DNA of 52,296 bases, taken from the IMG/VR virus record IMGVR_UViG_3300044639_004171, positions 1-52,296 of that record; one strand, given 5' to 3'. Positions 50,206 through 52,296 of this stretch are shown here, in pieces. Each line of letters begins with the position of its first letter. The first letter of the stretch is position 1. This DNA comes from a virus. Below the pieces are notes generated by a model. It searched no databases, had not been told where the DNA came from, and saw nothing but the letters and a program-made list of their open reading frames with translations. The translations under genes were made by a program, and so were the position numbers.

Positions 50206-50571
50206 TTAAAATTTAACACCATTTCCATAATCTATAAAAAGTTCTTCACCAACTTTAATTTTTCTCAAAGATTTAAAAACAAAAACATTTCTATCTGTGT
50301 CAGAATCCCAACTTACGTTTGGAACCTCATTGTGATTGTAATATGAACCGTATCCTAAAACTAAAACATGGTTTATCCAATTTTCTGATTTAGGCCAACA
50401 AAAAGCATAATTTTGAAAAAAGGGTAATTTTTCTTGTCTTCTATGAGGAAATAGTAGAAAGGGACAGGTATCTATAATTTCATCATACTGAATCTCTTCC
50501 GAACAAAAAACACCTAATCCGTGTAACGGGCTGTCTTTGAGATATATTTTACTTGGTGGACGTATTTCCAT
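50206..50571 (-). CDS. Minimal SET-domain protein (putative lysine methyltransferase)
   Basis: The 121-residue protein is almost only a SET domain: 'KDSPLHGLGVFCSEEI' (HGLGVF at 17-22), 'YYNHNEVPNVSW' (the N-H-x-x-x-P-N SAM/active-site segment at 79-85) and 'VGEELFIDYGN' (GEExxxDYG with the catalytic-type Tyr115). SET proteins methylate lysine side chains. No pre-SET or post-SET Cys cluster is present. It is followed 11 bp later by the Snf2 helicase start. Possible targets are a host or phage protein; host nucleoid or ribosomal proteins, or virion proteins, are all possible. The function in a phage is unknown to me. Confidence 0.75.
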   Translation of the reverse strand: MEIRPPSKIYLKDSPLHGLGVFCSEEIQYDEIIDTCPFLLFPHRRQEKLPFFQNYAFCWPKSENWINHVLVLGYGSYYNHNEVPNVSWDSDTDRNVFVFKSLRKIKVGEELFIDYGNGVKF

Positions 50572-50614
50572 TGGTTCTGAAAATTTTTTACTTGTAATAT
50601 AATAAAACTCAAAC

Positions 50615-50621
50615 TATTTAT
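50615..50621 (+). promoter_or_regulatory. TATTTAT motif before the 50628 gene
   Basis: It reads CTATTTATCAATATATG, six bases before the ATG, in the 56-bp divergent gap between the SET gene and the neck-type gene. Confidence 0.4.
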
Positions 50622-50627
50622 CAATAT

Positions 50628-51140
50628 ATGCAAAAGTTGGTTCCTATAACAAGGTTAGGTAAATTTTTCGGTGGGGAGGATTTTGCTTTAGATATTGACA
50701 TGGGTGAAGAGTGGTTGATTGGTGATATGAATTTTACTGTTGTGTTATACAGAATTGATAGATATAAAACTAAAACTGATGATGTCTATGGGGAGGTTTT
50801 GGAGGATGGTATTCAGTTTATGGCTCCTGTAGAATTGAAAGGGTTGGTACAAATATTAGCTCCAACAAATAAATTATTAGGAACTTCAAGAGTCAAACAA
50901 CAAGAGCCGGGAAGTATGAAATTCTCCATTTATCAAAAAACGTTAGATGATTTACAGGTTGAGGTAAATATGGGAGATTATTTTGGTTATTATGAAACAG
51001 AGGACCGAGTAAGATATTATACGGTCATAAACGATGGAAGAGTAAAATCTGATAATAAACATACGTACGCTGGCTATAAGCCCTTCTATAGAACTATAGA
51101 GGCGACTTGGGTTAGTGAAAATGAATTTAGAGGAATATAA
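50628..51140 (+). CDS. Probable neck protein, gp14-like (170 aa)
   Basis: No strong motif is visible. The arrangement 'YRIDRYKTKTDDVYGEVLED' followed by 'PVELKGLVQIL', then 'KQQEPGSMKFSIYQKTL', 'VEVNMGDYFGYYETEDRVRY' parallels the order of T4 gp14 (a YVPRE segment, then an 'EPKEGDLIYFP' type segment), though the protein is shorter (T4 gp14 is 256). Position supports it: a gp13-like gene lies at 45777 and a gp15-like gene at 51552. It shares one base with the next start. An alternative is an unrelated head-completion protein. Confidence 0.4.
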   Translation: MQKLVPITRLGKFFGGEDFALDIDMGEEWLIGDMNFTVVLYRIDRYKTKTDDVYGEVLEDGIQFMAPVELKGLVQILAPTNKLLGTSRVKQQEPGSMKFSIYQKTLDDLQVEVNMGDYFGYYETEDRVRYYTVINDGRVKSDNKHTYAGYKPFYRTIEATWVSENEFRGI

Positions 51141-51550
51141 TGAAATTGATAATTACAGAGTCACAGTTTGACTCATTATTTATGGGACAACGAGTTATGG
51201 TTTACTATAACTTAAACAGAGAAACATTTTCGATTTCATATTTGGGAAAAGTTATTATGCATGCTGATTATGTGAAACTTAAAGACGTTGAGTTCCGAGT
51301 TAGACCTGGCGGTAAAGAAAGAGTCAGAGATGAAAAAAGAAAAAATGTTCATGCTTTTGTTATAGGAACTCTTTTAGATTTTTGTGAATTTCCATGTGAT
51401 AGAATTGAAGAACCATATAGTGATTTAATTGTAACTTACAATCCATATGTGAATGATACGTTTGTTTTAAAAGGTACAAACAAGCCAATATATTTTGCTG
51501 AGGAAGTTGAAATGGTGAACATGAGAAATAAAATTTACATAACTCAGTAA
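51140..51550 (+). CDS. Hypothetical protein with MKLIITESQ N-terminus (136 aa)
   Basis: It begins MKLIITESQFDSLF, similar in style to the LTExD leader motifs of other small genes here. The rest is mixed beta ('RVMVYYNLNRETFSISYLGK', 'ADYVKLKDVEFRVRPGG'). The family is unknown. It lies between the two putative neck/tail genes and shares one base with the first. Its stop is one base before the next start. ITE|S is near, but not equal to, the gp21 protease consensus. Confidence 0.55.
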   Translation: MKLIITESQFDSLFMGQRVMVYYNLNRETFSISYLGKVIMHADYVKLKDVEFRVRPGGKERVRDEKRKNVHAFVIGTLLDFCEFPCDRIEEPYSDLIVTYNPYVNDTFVLKGTNKPIYFAEEVEMVNMRNKIYITQ

Positions 51551-51551
51551 T

Positions 51552-52296
51552 ATGCCGCTACCCAAACAAGTAAAACCAACACTGCCGTTAGTTCCCAAAA
51601 AAACTTTATATTCAAGAAGGGAAGAACTTTTGGAATATATAAACAAGGATGGAACTTATTTACCTAAGTCTGTTTTACATGCTGACTTAGATAGGGGTAT
51701 GTTGGATTTTGTTAAAAATGAACTCAAAGTAGTTACCGCAGGAAAAACTATACCTGTATTAGATATTATATTGACCACACAGAATTGGTCTCAATACGTT
51801 GAAACATGGAAGTTTGTAGATTTGGACAATAATCCTGAGCCACCTTTTATTACTGTCGTTAGAACACCCGAAGTAAAATACGGTACAAATCCAGCACTTA
51901 GATGGAACATACCAAACAGAAAACAATTTTATTATGCTTCGGTACCTACATGGGATGGAAACATGCAAGGTATGGATATATATACGATTCCACAACCTGT
52001 CCCCGTTGATGTCACATATTCTGTAAAAATAATTTGTAACAGAATGAGGGAGTTAAACCAACTCAATAAAGGTGTTCTTCAAACTTTTGCTTCTAGACAA
52101 GCATATACTTTTATCAAAGGTCAATATGTTCCAATAATAATGCAGAATATTTCTGATGAATCACAACTAAATATTGATTCAAGAAAATTTTATATCCAAT
52201 CATATGAATTTATAATGATGGGATATTTGATAGATGAAGAAGAATTTGAAGTTAAACCGGCCATCCAAAGAATGGCACAGGTTTTTGAAATAGATA
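51552..52296 (+). CDS. Tail completion/sheath stabiliser-like protein, gp15-like (3' end outside window)
   Basis: About 248 codons are visible and the frame continues past the window. 'VPVDVTYSVKIICNRMRELN', 'ASRQAYTFIKGQYVPIIMQN', 'LNIDSRKFYIQSYEFIMMGY' and 'LIDEEEFEVKP' follow the order of T4 gp15 (a 'YELSIFTRYEDDM' segment, an 'IPFKRDIKIVL' segment, then 'RRRIEWSLTFEVNGWMYPP'). T4 gp15 caps the tail sheath and tube and joins the neck. The N-terminal half (MPLPKQVKPTLPLVPKKTLY, then a 'LTTQNWSQYVETWKFVD' segment) also fits the gp15 pattern loosely. Assignment is by pattern and by synteny with gp13- and gp14-like genes. Confidence 0.45.
   Translation, partial: MPLPKQVKPTLPLVPKKTLYSRREELLEYINKDGTYLPKSVLHADLDRGMLDFVKNELKVVTAGKTIPVLDIILTTQNWSQYVETWKFVDLDNNPEPPFITVVRTPEVKYGTNPALRWNIPNRKQFYYASVPTWDGNMQGMDIYTIPQPVPVDVTYSVKIICNRMRELNQLNKGVLQTFASRQAYTFIKGQYVPIIMQNISDESQLNIDSRKFYIQSYEFIMMGYLIDEEEFEVKPAIQRMAQVFEID

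Noticed and set aside
1-52296. tRNA genes, integrase, attachment sites or insertion sequences
   Set aside because: Intergenic gaps are at most about 75 bp and contain no tRNA-like cloverleaf; no integrase or transposase motif appears in any frame, consistent with a lytic T4-like phage.

Overview
The window is a stretch of a T4-like myovirus genome (Caudoviricetes). It has a gp22-like prohead scaffold, a gp23-like major capsid protein, a gp5-like baseplate hub protein, a gp13-like neck protein, a gp55-like late sigma factor, a gp43-like family B DNA polymerase, PhoH, dUTPase and a Snf2 helicase. DNA is AT-rich, genes are packed with 1-8 bp overlaps or gaps of a few bases, the standard code is used, and I saw no tRNA, CRISPR or insertion sequence. 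Start codons are preceded by A/T-rich sequence and not by a Shine-Dalgarno motif. This suggests, but does not prove, a Bacteroidota host.

Layout. (1) 1-2777, + strand: prohead scaffold (cut by the window edge) and major capsid protein, ending at a bidirectional terminator. (2) 2823-28244, almost all - strand: a long co-directional block. Read in transcription order (high to low coordinates) it holds small virion or unknown genes (28244-25707), a glycan cassette of glycosyltransferases, methyltransferases and sugar-nucleotide epimerases with an exonuclease, dUTPase, PhoH and a HAD-like protein embedded in it (25652-11123), a late sigma factor (11123-10374), and baseplate/structural genes (10358-3767). 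One + strand gene (3088-3786) sits inside this block. (3) 28298-42570, + strand: surface/fibre genes. Four paralogues share one N-terminal module and carry Thr/Pro-rich (PTP) mucin-like stretches. Between them lie four glycosyltransferase-type genes, the first of them from the polypeptide-GlcNAc-transferase family GT60. (4) 42637-45465, + strand: DNA polymerase with an unusual leader. (5) 45442-50571, - strand: unknown gene, gp13-like neck protein, an Mn-type superoxide dismutase fused to a possible nuclease-like domain, Snf2 helicase, and a minimal SET-domain protein. (6) 50628-52296, + strand: probable gp14-like and gp15-like neck/tail completion genes flanking a small unknown gene.

How it fits together. 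The most striking theme is virion glycosylation. The window encodes about eleven glycosyltransferase ORFs, four methyltransferases, a GDP-mannose 3,5-epimerase with all expected catalytic residues, and GT10- and GT11-type (fucosyltransferase-family) enzymes. It also encodes Thr/Pro-rich repeat proteins that look like ideal O-glycosylation substrates. I infer that the phage builds a methylated glycan, perhaps containing L-galactose or fucose, and decorates mucin-like fibres with it. Other unusual points are the superoxide dismutase fusion, the SET protein, candidate gp21-type prohead-protease sites in several proteins, a TATTTAT/TATAAATA motif in front of most transcription units together with a gp55-like sigma factor, and a palindrome plus two chained mini-ORFs over the polymerase start.

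No gene-free stretch exceeds 300 bases; the longest intergenic gaps are about 50-75 bp.
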